Part shown: piece by piece, positions 63,301 through 64,000 of the stretch
Layout: each line of letters starts with the position of its first letter
How positions within the stretch are numbered: position 1 is the stretch's first letter
Assembly (NCBI GenBank): GCA_964370305.1
Contig: CAYJIU010000002.1
Coordinates: 1 to 64,000 of the forward strand
Direction of reading: 5' to 3'
Source of the DNA: CAYJAD01 sp964370305
GTDB taxonomy: Bacteria; Desulfobacterota; Desulfovibrionia; Desulfovibrionales; Desulfovibrionaceae
DNA: 64,000 nucleotides
The notes under the pieces: generated by a model
The model's input: the letters and a program-made list of their open reading frames with translations, nothing else
The model's database searches: none
What the model was told of the DNA's origin: nothing
Translations under genes and position numbers: made by a program

Positions 63301-64000
63301 ATGAAGCGTTTACTCTTGCTTATGTTGGCATTTAGTTTGGTTTTCTTGGGCACAATTTCTGATGCCTCTGCTGCCAAAGTGTTCAAAGTAGCCGTCGGCG
63401 ATCCTGAAAATTCCGAACAGGGCGTTGCTGCTAAATCTTTTAAAGCATACCTTGATAAAACAGCCCCAGGAAAGTACGATGTACAATTATTCTTTTCCGG
63501 CGCACTTGGCGATGAAACTGAAACCATCCACAACGTACGTGCAGGCACACTTGACGCATGCGTAGCTGGTATTGCAAACATGGTTCCTTTTGCCAAGGAA
63601 CTTGGAGTACTTACACTCCCATACCTCTTTGATAATCTTGACGAAGTTGTTGCCGCAACCAAGGGCAAAGCTTCTGACCTTATGAACACTTATGCCACAA
63701 AAGCTGGCTTCCGTGTTCTTACTTGGACTTACACTGACTTCCGCTATATTTCAAACTCCAAGCGTCCCATTAAGAAAATGGCTGACCTTCAAGGTTTGAA
63801 GTTCCGCGTACCACAAAGTGCTGTTCTTTTAGCATCTTACAAAGCCTTCGGTGGCAGCCCTGTGCCTATTGCATGGTCAGAAACCTTCACATCTTTACAA
63901 CAAGGTGTTGTTGATGGTCAGTGTTATGGTTACATTGGCTTCCAAGCAATGAAGTTCCAAGAAGCTAACCAAAAGTTCATCTCTGAAGTACATTATACAT
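63301..64000 (+). CDS. dctP: TRAP transporter substrate-binding protein (DctP), 3' end beyond the window
   Basis: The first 233 residues are visible. Signal peptide LLLLMLAFSLVFLGTISDAS, then the DctP pattern: VFKVAVGDPENSEQGVAAK, FFSGALGDETETIHNVRAGT, and ELGVLTLPYLFDN, GLKFRVPQSAVLL with the conserved carboxylate-binding Arg, and PVPIAWSETFTSLQQGVVDG. ATG after AGGAG. Ligand probably taurine by context; not shown by sequence. Confidence 0.93.
   Translation, partial: MKRLLLLMLAFSLVFLGTISDASAAKVFKVAVGDPENSEQGVAAKSFKAYLDKTAPGKYDVQLFFSGALGDETETIHNVRAGTLDACVAGIANMVPFAKELGVLTLPYLFDNLDEVVAATKGKASDLMNTYATKAGFRVLTWTYTDFRYISNSKRPIKKMADLQGLKFRVPQSAVLLASYKAFGGSPVPIAWSETFTSLQQGVVDGQCYGYIGFQAMKFQEANQKFISEVHYT

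Overview
The window reads as chromosomal DNA of a low-GC, anaerobic, sulfite-respiring member of the Desulfovibrionaceae, close to Taurinivorans or Bilophila. This placement is inferred from gene content. There is a complete taurine-to-acetyl-phosphate route (Tpa, Ald, Xsc) with a TRAP transporter, a selenocysteine-containing periplasmic formate dehydrogenase together with selA, and typical sulfate-reducer accessory genes (fdhE, FmdE-like, RidA, TSUP exporter). No rRNA, tRNA or CRISPR array was recognised.

Layout. 1-1197: the 5' part of an IS110-family insertion sequence (cut by the window edge), a structured leader that could hold its bridge RNA, a REP-like palindrome and a complex repeat. 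1198-5313 (minus): folC-selA-M18 aminopeptidase operon. 5414-22397 (plus): a 17 kb envelope-associated locus built around srfA-srfB-srfC. It comprises a glycine-zipper lipoprotein, a membrane-anchored trypsin-like protease, SrfA (bitopic membrane protein), SrfB (Hsp70/actin-fold ATPase), SrfC (P-loop GTPase-like), a bitopic Sel1-like protein, a family-3 solute-binding protein, a secreted VWA protein, a LolD/MacB-type ABC ATPase and FtsX-type permease, and a secreted formylglycine-generating-enzyme-like protein. This is the least explained and most interesting system in the window. 22211-24344: a tandem duplication giving two 3-hydroxyisobutyrate-dehydrogenase-like genes, with a decayed copy of the FGE gene tail between them. 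24349-27991: glycogen branching enzyme, Sfp-type phosphopantetheinyl transferase, and a fused HicA-HicB toxin-antitoxin ORF.

28204-34453: formate dehydrogenase operon (Sec-containing FdhA, FdhB, FdhE, FmdE/molybdopterin-binding fusion). 34906-40228: ridA, then a radical SAM - TVP38 - flavoprotein disulfide oxidoreductase - fused TIGR04282/TIGR04283-type glycosyltransferase cluster. 40289-43295 (minus): TSUP exporter, a small unknown protein, a GT4 glycosyltransferase. 43609-46833: EAL-CBS-GGDEF protein and an NSS transporter. 47211-51134: iron-type ABC transporter. 51395-54817: amt, glnK and a NifA-like activator, with a sigma-54 promoter before amt.

55045-64000: taurine catabolism. Ald and Tpa share one operon behind a sigma-54-like promoter. 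A PAS-AAA-Fis/TyrR-type activator is encoded on the opposite strand, divergent from xsc, which has its own sigma-54-like promoter. dctQ, dctM and dctP (cut by the window end) follow. Tpa moves the amino group of taurine to pyruvate, Ald regenerates pyruvate and releases ammonium, and Xsc cleaves sulfoacetaldehyde to acetyl phosphate plus sulfite, the respiratory electron acceptor. A TGAT-N10-ATCA dyad lies upstream of both the ald and xsc promoters and is a candidate binding site for the activator.
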